Positions 35,241 through 45,155 of a stretch of DNA of 64,000 bases are shown piece by piece. This DNA comes from Thermogemmatispora sp042408735 (GTDB lineage Bacteria > Chloroflexota > Ktedonobacteria > Ktedonobacterales > Ktedonobacteraceae): assembly GCF_042408735.1 (NCBI RefSeq), contig NZ_JBHOQV010000073.1:1-64000 (forward strand), written 5' to 3'. Position 1 is the stretch's first letter; the number at the start of each line of letters is the position of its first letter. Both the position numbers and the translations under genes were made by a program. The notes beneath the pieces were generated by a model that saw only the letters and a list, made by a program, of their open reading frames with translations, did no database searches and was not told the origin of the DNA.

Positions 35241-35688
35241 GACTGGGGGAACCTGCGGCGCTCCTGGGGTGTGCGCCCCGGAGGGGCCGCAGCGGTCTCC
35301 CTGCTTCCTGCGGCTCGTTTCTCCCTTGCCTCTTTCGTCCGTCTCGCTGTCCCTTCCCTTCCCTTCCCTCCCCTCCCCATCTCTTCATCGTTTTCTGGCC
35401 TTCTCTCTCTCCTTCCCGTAACCCCATCGGGCCATTGCCTGCTCGTTAACGCCATCAGGGAGGAAAGCGGCGTGTCCTCTGCGCTCTTGTTGAAGAAAAG
35501 AGAGGGAGCGCCTGTTCTCATCTTATCCCTATCTGTCTGGGTAAGACCGAACGGCAGCGGGCTCCCTCTCTTGCCTATGAGGGGAGGCCTGTCTCCCCTC
35601 TTGAGCTGGGCGCTATCGGGGCTGATCTGGCCTCACAAGAGGTAAGAGGCCGCAAGCTCTAGTCTAACAGCGCTCAGCACTGCTCAGC
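35241..35688. other. Gene-free stretch with pyrimidine tracts
   Basis: About 450 bases between convergent genes. It is C/T-rich on the plus strand from about 35320 to 35425, including the C-tract repeat at 35351-35378. No gene is supported. Confidence 0.5.
35351..35378 (-). repeat. Six G-tract run (potential G-quadruplex)
   Basis: On the plus strand six runs of three or four C are separated by one or two T. The minus strand therefore has six G-tracts with loops of one or two bases, ideal for a G-quadruplex. It lies between two converging genes. Confidence 0.7.
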
Positions 35689-36696
35689 TTAGCCTGGGAA
35701 ATGGCAGGCCACGTAGTGATCGCGCTCTTTCTCTTCGAGCGGCGGCGTCACCTCGCGGCAGACCTGCTGTGCTTTCCAGCAGCGTGGATGGAAGTTGCAG
35801 CCCGGAGGTGGATTGACCGGACTGGGGACGTCGCCTTCCAGGATGATGCGCCTGCGGCGGGCCTCTACCTCGGGATCAGGCACGGGGATCGCCGAGAGCA
35901 GGGCCTGTGTATAGGGGTGCAGCGGCAATTCATAGAGCTTCTCACTGTTGGCCAGCTCAACGACCCGTCCCAGGTACATCACCGCAACGCGATCGCTGAT
36001 ATGCTTCACCACCGAAAGGTTATGAGCAACAAACAGATAAGTCAGACCGAACTCGGCCTGCAGGTCCTGGAGAAGATTCAGAACCTGCGCCTGAATAGAG
36101 ACATCGAGCGCCGACACAGGCTCGTCGGCGACGATGAAGGAGGGACGCAGCGCCAGGGCGCGGGCAATACCGATACGCTGGCGCTGGCCGCCGCTGAACT
36201 CGTGGGGGAAGCGGTTCACATAGTAGGGGTTGAGTCCCACAACCTCTAACAGGTGGGCCACCTGCTCGCGGATCTCGCGGGCATTCCCACGCTTAAAATT
36301 TTCCAGCGGCTCGGCGATAATCTGTCCCACGGTAAAGCGCGGGTCGAGCGAGCCGAAGGGGTCCTGAAAAATCATCTGCATCTCGGCGCGCTTCTTGCGC
36401 AGCTCAGAGGGCGGCAGCTTTGTCAGCTCAACCCCGTTCAGCTTGACGCTTCCCTCAGTTGGCTTGATCAGCTGCAGAATAGCGCGTCCGGTGGTCGACT
36501 TGCCGCAGCCACTCTCGCCCACCAGGCCGAGCGTCTCGCCGCGGCGAATCGACAGATCGACGCCATCGACGGCCTTCACGTGGGCGATCGTACGATTGAA
36601 GAGGCCGCCCTTGATTGGAAAATGGACCTTCAGACCCTTCACCTCGACCAGCGTCGTTCCGGTGGCGGTCGAGGTCGCCATCTGCTGTTGTGCCAT
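35689..36696 (-). CDS. oppF: Oligopeptide ABC transporter ATPase, OppF-like
   Basis: The 335-residue ATPase pairs with the OppD-like protein to drive peptide import. It shows Walker A GESGCGKST, the ABC signature FSGGQRQRIGIARAL, Walker B FIVADEPVSALDVS, and the C-terminal oligopeptide/dipeptide transporter domain ending with CNFHPRCWKAQQVC. That Cys motif is typical of Opp/Dpp ATPases, which can bind an iron-sulfur cluster. AGAAGGA precedes the ATG. It is the last gene of the oppBCDF set, 23 bases after oppD. Dipeptide or nickel transport are alternatives. Confidence 0.93.
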   Translation of the reverse strand: MAQQQMATSTATGTTLVEVKGLKVHFPIKGGLFNRTIAHVKAVDGVDLSIRRGETLGLVGESGCGKSTTGRAILQLIKPTEGSVKLNGVELTKLPPSELRKKRAEMQMIFQDPFGSLDPRFTVGQIIAEPLENFKRGNAREIREQVAHLLEVVGLNPYYVNRFPHEFSGGQRQRIGIARALALRPSFIVADEPVSALDVSIQAQVLNLLQDLQAEFGLTYLFVAHNLSVVKHISDRVAVMYLGRVVELANSEKLYELPLHPYTQALLSAIPVPDPEVEARRRRIILEGDVPSPVNPPPGCNFHPRCWKAQQVCREVTPPLEEKERDHYVACHFPG

Positions 36697-36719
36697 AGCG
36701 TCCTTCTCCCTCTCCCTGA

Positions 36720-37697
36720 CTAGCTAGGATAGAAGCAAGCGGCGAGCTGCTCACCGCGGCCTACCGGCTTCAACTCTGGCCGTTCCTGACGGCAGCGAGC
36801 CTGGACCCGCGGGCAGCGCGGTGCGTAGGGGCAGCCGACGATATCGCGTGAGAGGTCGGGGGGCTGCCCGGGGATGGGAGTCAGGCGCGTGCCGCGCTTC
36901 TCGTCCAGGCGAGGAATCGACTGCAGGAGTCCGACGGTGTAGGGGTGGGCTGGCGTCTGGAAGATCTGGCGTACCGGGGCCGACTCGACAACGTGGCCGG
37001 CGTACATCACGATCACATGCTCACAGGTCCCGGCTACCACGCCCAGATCGTGGGTGATCAGCATCAGGGCCGTGCCGAACTCCTTGGCCAGGCCCTTCAT
37101 GAGTTCGAGAATCTGGGCCTGAATGGTCACATCGAGGGCCGTGGTCGGCTCGTCGGCAATCAGGAGCTGCGGGTTGCAGGCCAGAGCGATGGCGATCATA
37201 ACGCGCTGGCGCATGCCGCCGCTGAACTCATGGGGGTAGCTTTTGGCTCGTCGGCGGGCATCGGGGATACGGACCAGATCGAGCATCTCGACGGCCCGCT
37301 GCCAGGCCTGGTCGTTCGAGATGCCCTTGCGGTGACGCTTCACCGTCTCGGCGATCTGGTAGCCGATGGTGAAGACCGGATTGAGCGAGGTCATCGGGTC
37401 CTGGAAGACCATCGAGATCTTGCTGCCGCGCAGCTCGGTCATCTCTTCGTTATTCTTCTCCAGGATATTCTCGCCGTTGAAGAGGATCTCACCCCCGACA
37501 ATCTTGCCCGGCGGCGAAGCGATCAGGCGGATGATAGAAAGCGCCGTCACGCTCTTGCCACAGCCGCTTTCTCCTACTACTCCCAGGGCCTCACCGGGCC
37601 GCATAGTGAAGGAAACATCGTCCACGGCCCTGACGACGCCGCTGCGGGTGAAGAAGTAGGTTTTGAGATTATTCACTTCCAGCAGATTTTCTGGCAT
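36720..37697 (-). CDS. oppD: Oligopeptide ABC transporter ATPase, OppD-like
   Basis: The 325-residue ATPase has Walker A GESGCGKSVT, the signature FSGGMRQRVMIAIAL, Walker B LLIADEPTTALDVT, and the C-terminal CPYAPRCPRVQARCR cysteine motif. It forms the second nucleotide-binding subunit with OppF. The gene starts 30 bases after oppC and runs into oppF. Confidence 0.93.
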   Translation of the reverse strand: MPENLLEVNNLKTYFFTRSGVVRAVDDVSFTMRPGEALGVVGESGCGKSVTALSIIRLIASPPGKIVGGEILFNGENILEKNNEEMTELRGSKISMVFQDPMTSLNPVFTIGYQIAETVKRHRKGISNDQAWQRAVEMLDLVRIPDARRRAKSYPHEFSGGMRQRVMIAIALACNPQLLIADEPTTALDVTIQAQILELMKGLAKEFGTALMLITHDLGVVAGTCEHVIVMYAGHVVESAPVRQIFQTPAHPYTVGLLQSIPRLDEKRGTRLTPIPGQPPDLSRDIVGCPYAPRCPRVQARCRQERPELKPVGRGEQLAACFYPS

Positions 37698-37727
37698 GGG
37701 TGTATGCTCCGCTCTTGCATGGTTCGC

Positions 37728-38822
37728 TTAGTCTTTGGTGCGAGGATCGAAAGCATCGCGCAGGCCATCGCCAAGGAAGGAGAAGGCCAGTACCAGGATG
37801 GCCAGAGCCAGCGATGGGACAAGGACTTCCCAGGGATGAGTATCGACGGCATTGCTGGCCTCGGAGATCATCAGCCCGAGGCTGGAACCGGGTTGCTGTA
37901 CACCCAGGCCCAACAGGCTGATGCTTGCCTCCCCGATGATGGTGTTGGAGATATCGAGCGTGGCGGCCACGACAACGATGCTGAACAGGTTTGGAATAAT
38001 GTGGCGCCAGATAATCTTGAAGTTGCTGCTACCGGCGGTGCGGGCCGCTTCGATGAACTGCTGTTCCTTGATCTGAAGCGTTTGTCCGCGCACAAGACGG
38101 GCCATCAAAGGCCAGGAGACGAGCGCCAGGGCTCCGGAGACCAGCAGCAGGCGGGCGTTCCCGTTGGGACCGATGATAGGGACGTTGCTCAGAGTGGTGT
38201 CTGCCCAGGTGCCAAAGATCCCGGTAAGCAGGATGATGAACAGCAGGCCCGGGAAGGCGAAAATGATGTCCGTGAGACGGGCCAGGACTTGATCGATCCA
38301 GCCGCCGAAGTAGCCGGCCAGGACACCGACCAGGATGCCCATGGTAATGTCGATCAACTCCACCAACACCGCTACGCTGATAGAGACGAGCAGGCCCTGC
38401 ATCAGGCGCGCCAGAATATCGCGTCCCAGGTCGTCGGTGCCCAACCAGTACTGAGCAGATGGCAATTCATCCTGGTGGCTCAGCTCCTGGTGGTAGAAGG
38501 TGCGATAGACCGTTGCAGGAATTGGCCCATTGTCGGGGCTGTCGTAAATCCCTCCAAGATGCTGGTAGATGAAAGGTCCAACGATCGCCAGCAGCACCAT
38601 GAAGAGGATCACGCCCAGGCTGACCATAGCGCGCGTATCGCGACGCAGGCGCCGCAGCGATTCGCGCAGCGGTGAGACCGGTTTGCGCTCCTTGGGTCCT
38701 TCGGTCTCGGGAATCACCCCAGGCGTCTCGACGAGCAACTCCGGCTCAGCTGGCACCATCAGGTTCGTGTCCGGGGCAATCAGGGGGGAGGCTGGTTGAA
38801 TCTCTCGGTCACGCATATCCAT
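37728..38822 (-). CDS. oppC: Oligopeptide ABC transporter permease, OppC-like
   Basis: The 364-residue inner-membrane permease has a long hydrophilic N-terminus (about 75 residues), then a first span (VILFMVLLAIVGPFIY) and an extracytoplasmic region. Five further spans of the BPD_transp_1 fold follow. The EAA loop that docks the ATPases reads EAARTAGSSNFKIIWRHIIPN. AGGAGG lies nine bases before the ATG, and oppB ends 12 bases upstream. Confidence 0.92.
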   Translation of the reverse strand: MDMRDREIQPASPLIAPDTNLMVPAEPELLVETPGVIPETEGPKERKPVSPLRESLRRLRRDTRAMVSLGVILFMVLLAIVGPFIYQHLGGIYDSPDNGPIPATVYRTFYHQELSHQDELPSAQYWLGTDDLGRDILARLMQGLLVSISVAVLVELIDITMGILVGVLAGYFGGWIDQVLARLTDIIFAFPGLLFIILLTGIFGTWADTTLSNVPIIGPNGNARLLLVSGALALVSWPLMARLVRGQTLQIKEQQFIEAARTAGSSNFKIIWRHIIPNLFSIVVVAATLDISNTIIGEASISLLGLGVQQPGSSLGLMISEASNAVDTHPWEVLVPSLALAILVLAFSFLGDGLRDAFDPRTKD

Positions 38823-38834
38823 TGGTTAGGCCTC

Positions 38835-39794
38835 CTATTCAAGCTTGATGCGAGGGTCGACCAGCGTGTAGGCGATGTCCGCCAGCAGGTTGCCCAGCAC
38901 GACCCCGACGGCCAACAGCACAGTAGTCGCCTGAATTACCGGATAGTCGCGGTCAAGCACGGAAGAGACGGTGATAGTGCCGATGCCTGGGATGTTGAAG
39001 ATGTTCTCGATAAGGAAAGCTCCTGTAATGGTAAAGCCCAGCGTGACGCCTGTCACAGTGATCAGAGGGATCAGGGCATTGCGCAAGGCATGCCGATAGA
39101 TGACAAGGCGTTCGGATAGCCCTTTGGCGCGGGCCGTACGGATGTAATCCTGGCGCATCACTTCCAACATGCTTGTCCGAGTGATACGCGCGAAGTAGGC
39201 GGCCCCGGCTAGACCGAAGACAAGCACGGGGGCAAGCTTAAATTGGATGTCGCTCCAGGTGTAGTGCCAGGGTTCGCCCCAGTTGGCTACCGGCCAGCCG
39301 GCCCCCGTTTCCTGGTCGATGAAAACGATCAGCACCTGCACCAGGACGCAGAAGACAAAGATGGGCATCGCGTAGAGAACCAGCATGATGCCCATGTTGA
39401 GCGTGTCCACCCAGGTATTGGCCTTGAGCGCGGAGATGATCCCTACGGGTACCCCGATGAGCAGATAGATGACCAGGGCCCAGAGAGCCAGCTCCATAGA
39501 AACCGGCACGCCGTCCCGGAGAATGTCCCAGACCGGACGTCCCTGTGTCTTGAAGGAGTAGCCAAAGTCAAAATGGGCCAGGTGGACGAGGAAGTTCCAG
39601 TACTGCTGATACCAGGGCAAATCCAATCCGTAGGCATGCTTCAGCTGCGCGTAAAGCTGGGGAGAGAAGTGCTCGCCTAGCATGGTGCGGATGGGATCGC
39701 CCGGGGCAAAATAGCCCATGATGAAGGTGATGAAGGTGACTCCAATCACCACGAAGACTAAGCCTATGAGGCGCTTGATCAGAAACTGTATCAT
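38835..39794 (-). CDS. oppB: Oligopeptide ABC transporter permease, OppB-like
   Basis: The 319-residue permease starts MIQFLIKRLIGLVFVVIGVTFITF with one span, then a periplasmic stretch with GDPIRTMLGEHFSP as in all OppB/DppB proteins. The core spans follow, and the EAA loop reads YIRTARAKGLSERLVIYRHALRNAL. AAGGGG precedes the ATG. It is the first gene of oppBCDF and lies about 225 bases downstream of its own promoter, while the three binding-protein genes lie upstream on the same strand. Confidence 0.92.
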   Translation of the reverse strand: MIQFLIKRLIGLVFVVIGVTFITFIMGYFAPGDPIRTMLGEHFSPQLYAQLKHAYGLDLPWYQQYWNFLVHLAHFDFGYSFKTQGRPVWDILRDGVPVSMELALWALVIYLLIGVPVGIISALKANTWVDTLNMGIMLVLYAMPIFVFCVLVQVLIVFIDQETGAGWPVANWGEPWHYTWSDIQFKLAPVLVFGLAGAAYFARITRTSMLEVMRQDYIRTARAKGLSERLVIYRHALRNALIPLITVTGVTLGFTITGAFLIENIFNIPGIGTITVSSVLDRDYPVIQATTVLLAVGVVLGNLLADIAYTLVDPRIKLE

Positions 39795-40510
39795 GCTAAG
39801 CCCCTTACTGTCCTGTCAGCGCTCGCTTGACGAGAAGGAGACGTTCCTCAAGCCTCTCTATGCTCCCTTGCTATCTCGCTCTGCACCTGCCCCCTGCCTC
39901 CCTCGCGGACAAGTGTACCCATGTCACGTTCCGCCAGAGGTGGAAGATCTATGAAATGGCACCCTCTCATAGATGGATCTGGACTGTAGCGGACAACAGA
40001 CGTTACATGACGGATCTTGTCCCTTATTTTAAGGAGCGCTATCAGGCTTGTCAAGCTAGAGGTTGTGCTTCTGCCATCATATTATTACGCTCGCCTGTCT
40101 GCTTTGCTCACATGCTCGTAGAACAATTTCCCACCGTCAACTCGCTCCTGTCGGGCTGAGCTGGTGAGCGACCTGCGGTTGGACGCTGGCCTGAAGCGAC
40201 CGGTCTGACGGCAGTGCTTTGGCAGAGTCAAGCAAGGAAACAGGTAGGGAAGAAAGAAAAACGGACAGACGAACAGCCAGGGTTATTATAAGGAGCGCTT
40301 GGGGCCAGGTCAAGGGCTGGAGGGAGAGAGGTAGGAGAAAAAGAGGGGAGCGGAGCCTGGTATGGGAGAGCTTTGACTCCCGCGCCATCAGGCTCCGCTC
40401 CGAGAGATTTCTCTACCGGGCGGGCGGACCAGCTACCTGACTGGCTGTAGTACCGCTTCTTACCGGCTGCTCTCTTCCTGGCTTGTGGATACCAGCGCTG
40501 GCTCTGTCAG
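39795..40510. other. Long leader/intergenic region before oppB
   Basis: About 715 bases between the first binding-protein gene and oppB. It holds the oppBCDF promoter at 40026-40054 and a 225-base leader. I saw no gene and no named riboswitch. Confidence 0.5.
40026..40054 (-). promoter_or_regulatory. Promoter for oppBCDF
   Basis: Minus strand: a perfect TTGACA (40054-40049), 17 bases, TAAAAT (40031-40026). This uncouples the transporter core from the upstream binding-protein genes. Confidence 0.8.
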
Positions 40511-42229
40511 TTAGTGCTGAGTGATGTAGATCTGCGACCAGTAGTTGGGTGGAATCAGCTGCTGTGGATTGTAGAAGAAGCCGTGGACATAGGTCTTGAC
40601 CACATAGGCGGCCTGGACCTGCTCCATCGGCAGCCAGGCGACGTCGTTGACGAGCTGCTGCTCAGCCTGATTGTAGACCTGGTAGCGAGCCGGGCCGTTA
40701 GGCATGGCGTCGGCCTGCTCCAGTTGCTTCTGAGTAGCCTGCTGCTGTGCGGCATCGGGGCTATGGTTCTGGCCGTAGTTCATATTGTTGTTCGGCACTC
40801 CGGCGTCGAACTGCAGGGTAAGCCAGTCCTGCGGATCAGGATAGTCGGCGATCCAGGCGATGCCCCAGAACTGCAGGCCGTGAGGGTTGTTCGTTGCTGA
40901 GACAATGTCGTCGAGCAGCTTGTTGAAGTCCTCAGCGCGGACTTTGACCGTGATGCCGAGCACGCTCTGCCACATCTGGGTCAAAGCGGCGACCTCCCGA
41001 TCGGCATCGGCGGAGCCACTGGGGTAGGTCAGGGTGATCGTTGGCAGCTGCGAGACGCTGGTCAACCCTTCATCTTTGAGGCCGGCCTGCAGGTACTGCT
41101 TGGCCAGGGTTGGGTTCCCTGCGGTGCTGGTCGTGCCATCTGGCCCTTTGAGGTTCGGGTTATAGCCCGGCATGCCTTTGGGCACGATGTGATTGGTGGG
41201 AATGTAGATATCCTTCCAGACAGCGTGAACGATCTCGTCCTTGTTAATGGCCAGGGCGAAGGCCCGACGCATGTTAATGCTGTCAAAGGGCTTAACCAGA
41301 TAGTTCATAGTATAGTAGTTGATCCACAGCTGGGGGGCCAGGTGGAAGTCGTTCCCTTTGCGGGCCTGATCGATGTTGGCGCTCGGAACGCCGGCTTCAT
41401 CGACTTGCCCGGCGCGATAGGCCTTGTAGGCGGTATCAGCCTGCTTATAGAAGGGGAAGATGACCTTCTGCAGCTGGGGCTTGGGGCCGTAGTAGTTGGG
41501 GTTGGGAACAAAGACGATCTGCTTGCTGTGCTGGTAGGACTGGACCTTGAAGGGGCCGGCGCCGCCGCCTTCGTCGAGGTGGTCGGTCCAGGAGGACCCG
41601 TACTTATCGATCAGCTTCTTCTCGACAACGTAAGAACAGGAGTAGGTCAGGGCGTCCAGGAAGTAAGCGGCCTTCTTTTTAATAGTAATGACCACGGTAT
41701 TCGGGTCAGGAGTCTGGATGCTGTCGCCGATGATGGTCTTGATCTTGCCTTTCTGGAGAAGGTCGCCATCTTTGATCAGCGCCAGGTAAATGGGGGCCGT
41801 GGTCGAGTGCTCTGCTGGTTGCAAGGCGCGATCGATGCTGTAGGCTACGTCTGCCGAAGTGAGAGGAGTGCCGTCGCTGAATTTGAGGTTGGGACGCAGA
41901 TGGAAGGTCCAGGTCAGACCATCAGCCGAGGTCTCCCAGGAGGCAGCTAGCTGCGGCTGAACGGTCAGGTTGTTATCGAGCTGCACCAGGCCGGTGAAGA
42001 CCATATCGATGGCCTGGATCGAGTAGAGATCGGTCGAGAGGCCGGGATCGAAGGTCGCTATGTCGCTGACGCCGGCCTCTGGATAGATAAAGACCTGTTT
42101 GCTGGCTGGGGCTTTCTCCGTGGAAGTCGTTGATGTTCCGCCACCACAGGCGGTCAGCAGAAACGCTACGATACAGAGGAAGGTGAGGGCTAGGCCCACA
42201 GGGTAGGTTCTCTTGCGTAGCGCGGACAT
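40511..42229 (-). CDS. Peptide-binding lipoprotein, family 5 (paralogue 1)
   Basis: The 572-residue extracytoplasmic solute-binding protein captures peptides for the Opp permease. A lipoprotein signal (hydrophobic core, then LLTACGGG) puts the lipidated Cys after about 28 residues. The mature part has the SBP_bac_5 features: FTGLVQLDNNLTVQPQLAASW, TWTFHLRPNLKFSDGTPLTSADVAYSI, MRRAFALAINKDEIV and an ending with DWLTLQF. ATG 42229 is chosen because of AGGAGGAG upstream. It is the nearest of the three paralogues to oppB. Confidence 0.92.
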   Translation of the reverse strand: MSALRKRTYPVGLALTFLCIVAFLLTACGGGTSTTSTEKAPASKQVFIYPEAGVSDIATFDPGLSTDLYSIQAIDMVFTGLVQLDNNLTVQPQLAASWETSADGLTWTFHLRPNLKFSDGTPLTSADVAYSIDRALQPAEHSTTAPIYLALIKDGDLLQKGKIKTIIGDSIQTPDPNTVVITIKKKAAYFLDALTYSCSYVVEKKLIDKYGSSWTDHLDEGGGAGPFKVQSYQHSKQIVFVPNPNYYGPKPQLQKVIFPFYKQADTAYKAYRAGQVDEAGVPSANIDQARKGNDFHLAPQLWINYYTMNYLVKPFDSINMRRAFALAINKDEIVHAVWKDIYIPTNHIVPKGMPGYNPNLKGPDGTTSTAGNPTLAKQYLQAGLKDEGLTSVSQLPTITLTYPSGSADADREVAALTQMWQSVLGITVKVRAEDFNKLLDDIVSATNNPHGLQFWGIAWIADYPDPQDWLTLQFDAGVPNNNMNYGQNHSPDAAQQQATQKQLEQADAMPNGPARYQVYNQAEQQLVNDVAWLPMEQVQAAYVVKTYVHGFFYNPQQLIPPNYWSQIYITQH

Positions 42230-42743
42230 GGATCGTGCTCCTCCTGTGAGTTGAACGCCAGCCACTGCAGCAGCCCGCTCAGCGGCGGGAAGGTGCTGCT
42301 TGGTGGTAGCTTTGCCAACGTTCAAGTTCCCCCTGGACTCCTTTGCCGGGCGGAGGCCGCCGAGGGAAGAATGACCGATCCAAAAAACAGGATACGTGCG
42401 GTGTTACCAATGAAACACGGCACGCGAAGAGAACAGTCCCTTCTTTAGGGCTGGACGGTAAGAAGGACCGCTGCCCTATAGGTTGCGCTGGCACCCAGAG
42501 TAGCTGAGTCACCCCTGGTAGTAGGTGGGCTTTAACCCTGTTCAGGTTAAAGACATTATTACTACGTCTTGTCGGAAGCGGATCTCTCAGTCTCCCTGCA
42601 GGCTCGCGAGAAGGAAGGCGGAGAAGATCGGGGGGGAGGAGGAGCGCAGGACCAGTAGATCCCTGGAGGCCCGGCCAGGGCAGCCAGCCGTCACGTGGTC
42701 TGTGCTGGCTGGCTGGCTGGCTGCACCTGCCCGAGGCCGGGCC
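42230..42743. other. Intergenic region between binding-protein genes
   Basis: About 515 bases. It contains the hairpin CTTTAACC-N7-GGTTAAAG (42532-42554) and a short tandem of GCTG before 42744. No gene was seen. The hairpin lies downstream of paralogue 2 on the minus strand and could end its transcript, though no T run follows. Confidence 0.4.
42532..42554. repeat. Hairpin CTTTAACC / GGTTAAAG
   Basis: A perfect 8-bp inverted repeat with a 7-base loop, in the gap between the second and first binding-protein genes. Terminator or operator are both possible. Confidence 0.4.
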
Positions 42744-44462
42744 TCAGTGGACGCTGATGTAGACCTGTGACCAGTCGTCAGGAGGCATCTGCAGTTGAGC
42801 ATCCAGAGTGAAGCCCTGCACGTAGGGCTTGACTACGTAGGCGCTGCGTACCTGAGTGATGGGTAGCCAGGCCACGTCGTTGACAAGCTGCTGTTCGGCG
42901 TTCTGATAAGCCTGCAGGCGAGCATTGGAGTCCGGCAGCGTATCGGCGACCTCTAGCAGCTTTTGGGTGGCCTGTTGCTGCAGATGATCTGACGAGTTGT
43001 TCTGGCCATAGTTCACCTGATTGTAGGGGGAACCAGCATCGAACTGGAGCGTTGTCCAGTCCTGAGGATCAGGATAGTCGGCCACCCAGCCGATGGCCCA
43101 CATTTGCAGGCCCTGGGGGTTACCGGCGGTGTTGGATAGCTCGGCCAGCATTTGATTGAACTCCATAGCCTCGCCTCTGACCCTCACACCCAGCACGTTC
43201 TGCCACATCTGAATGGCGGCGGTGATTTCCCTGGCCTGGTCTTGATCGCCGGCAGAGTAGGTAATCGTAATGGGCGGAAGCTGGGAGGCACTGCTGAGGC
43301 CCTCATCTTGCAGACCTTTTTGGAAATACTGGCGTGCCAATTGAGGGTTCCCGCGCGTGCTGGTTGTGTTGTCTGGACCGCGCAGGTTCGGGTTATAGCC
43401 CGGCATTCCCAGGGGAATAATGTGGTTGGTGGGAATGGGAACGTCTTTCCAGATGGCGTGCACCAGCTCGTCTTTATTGAGGGCCAGGGCGAAGGCCCGC
43501 CGCATGTTGATGCTGTCGAAGGGTTTGGCCAGGTAGTTCATGCCGTAGTATCTGATCCACAGCTGCGGGATCAGGTGAAACTCTGGTCGGTTGCGAACGC
43601 GGGCGACCTGCTGGCTGGGCACGATCGTGATGTCAACCTGACCGGCCTGATAGGCTTTGTAGGCCGTGTCTGTGTCCTGGTAGAAGGGAAAGATCACCTG
43701 CTGTAGCTGAGGCTTGGGACCGTAGTAGTTGGAGTTGGGAACAAAGACGATACGCTTGCTGTGGGTATATTCCTTGACTGTGAAGGGGCCGGCTCCTCCC
43801 CCCTCTTGTAGGTGATCGGTCCAATTATCTCCGTACTTGTCGATCAGCTTCTTCTCGACAACGTAGGAACAGGGATAGGTCAGGGCATTGAGAAAATAGG
43901 TGGCTTTCTGGCGAGCCAGGATCACAACCGTTTCGGGGTCCGGCGTCAGGACGCTGTCGCCGATGATGGTACGGATCTTCCCTTGGGCCAGCCGGTCAGC
44001 ATCCTTAATGACGCCCAAATAGGTGAGGGCTGTAGTGGAGCGTAGGGCAGGCTGCAGGGCACGGTCCAGGCTATAGGCGACATCCATTGAGGTCAATGGG
44101 GTGCCATCGCTGAATTTCAGATTCGGCTTCAGGTGGAAGGTCCAGGTGAGGCCGTTGGGCGAGACCGTCCACGAGCTGGCAAGCTGAGGACGGACGATCA
44201 TGTTCTTATCTAGCGAGACCAGACCAGTGAAGACCATCTGGATGGCTGTGACTGAGGGCACGTCGAAAGCCTTTGCGGGGTCAAAGGTTTTCAGGTCCGG
44301 AACCCCACGCTCCGGCTCCACGAAGATCTGCTGGCTGAGCGGAGCTTTGCGGGCGGAGAGCGTATTGCCGGAGCTGCCGCCTCCGCAGGCGCCCAGCAGA
44401 ACAGTCAGAAGGAAAAGCAGCGCTACAAAGCCTGCTGCGCTCGTACGTTGCTGGGTAGACAT
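42744..44462 (-). CDS. Peptide-binding lipoprotein, family 5 (paralogue 2)
   Basis: The 572-residue protein matches paralogue 1 along its whole length: lipobox LLGACGGG, PQLASSWTVSPNGLTWTFHLK, KFSDGTPLTSMDVAYSLDRAL, MRRAFALALNKDELV, DWTTLQF. The start at 44462 is chosen because GGAGAAG lies about seven bases upstream; two earlier ATGs lack a site. Residue differences lie mostly in loops, so the peptide specificity may differ. Confidence 0.92.
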   Translation of the reverse strand: MSTQQRTSAAGFVALLFLLTVLLGACGGGSSGNTLSARKAPLSQQIFVEPERGVPDLKTFDPAKAFDVPSVTAIQMVFTGLVSLDKNMIVRPQLASSWTVSPNGLTWTFHLKPNLKFSDGTPLTSMDVAYSLDRALQPALRSTTALTYLGVIKDADRLAQGKIRTIIGDSVLTPDPETVVILARQKATYFLNALTYPCSYVVEKKLIDKYGDNWTDHLQEGGGAGPFTVKEYTHSKRIVFVPNSNYYGPKPQLQQVIFPFYQDTDTAYKAYQAGQVDITIVPSQQVARVRNRPEFHLIPQLWIRYYGMNYLAKPFDSINMRRAFALALNKDELVHAIWKDVPIPTNHIIPLGMPGYNPNLRGPDNTTSTRGNPQLARQYFQKGLQDEGLSSASQLPPITITYSAGDQDQAREITAAIQMWQNVLGVRVRGEAMEFNQMLAELSNTAGNPQGLQMWAIGWVADYPDPQDWTTLQFDAGSPYNQVNYGQNNSSDHLQQQATQKLLEVADTLPDSNARLQAYQNAEQQLVNDVAWLPITQVRSAYVVKPYVQGFTLDAQLQMPPDDWSQVYISVH

Positions 44463-45155
44463 AGGAAGCTTCTCCATCGCTGCTGAAAGCAAGCTGCCAT
44501 ACGTGGCTAGAGATCACTTCGTCTGCTGCTGGATAGTCTTGCCTGCCCGCCAGCCGAACAAAACCAACCAGCCGACCGACCGACCAACCGACCAACCAAC
44601 CAACCAACGAGCTAGCTCGCCAGCCACCTGATCAAGCAGCACAATGGGAGGCCATTCCCCGAGGTATCCCGCTTGGGCGGTGCCTGGTGGTGGATAGCCT
44701 GCCGCCTGACTGCGGGCTGCCGCTGTGGCTGGCGGCGTCAGGGCGAAAAGGAGCGTTGTGGAAGGCGTCTGGCTTGCTCTGGGCTGGCAGCTCATTAAGC
44801 TTAAGATGGCAAGCAGCATCCGAAGTCTGGCACCACCATCGCTGTTATCATACGGAGCCCCTCTGCCGGGAGCAAGCGAACGAAGAGAGAGTAGGAAAGG
44901 AGGACCATCGAGGCGAGCGATGCCTGCGGAGCGCAAGATACCAGGCAAATTGGGCCTTGATGGGCCTGGATCGCGCGACCAGGCACGGGGGAGGTATGTA
45001 TGAAGGAGCTGGAAGGAGCCGCGGCAAAAACCAGACGCTGGCAATTGTCTCTCAAGACAGCGCACCGGAGAGGTGTCCTGCGGCTGGCCAGCTCCTGGGT
45101 CCTGCCGCGCTCCTTCGGTCCCCCCTTCAGGACCAGGTAAGAAGAGGCCAGCCGG
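44463..45155. other. Intergenic region between paralogues 2 and 3
   Basis: About 690 bases, with the ACCR microsatellite at 44563-44608. No gene, promoter or structured RNA could be supported. Confidence 0.45.
44563..44608. repeat. Tetranucleotide ACCR microsatellite
   Basis: About eleven units of ACCA or ACCG in a row (on the minus strand, GGTY), located about 100 bases upstream of the paralogue 2 start. Tandem repeats of this kind can change length. Confidence 0.75.

Noticed and set aside
36945..38675. 576-residue open frame on the plus strand across oppD and oppC
   Set aside because: It is antisense to conserved transporter genes, and its His/Gln/Asp-rich composition is that of a shadow frame.
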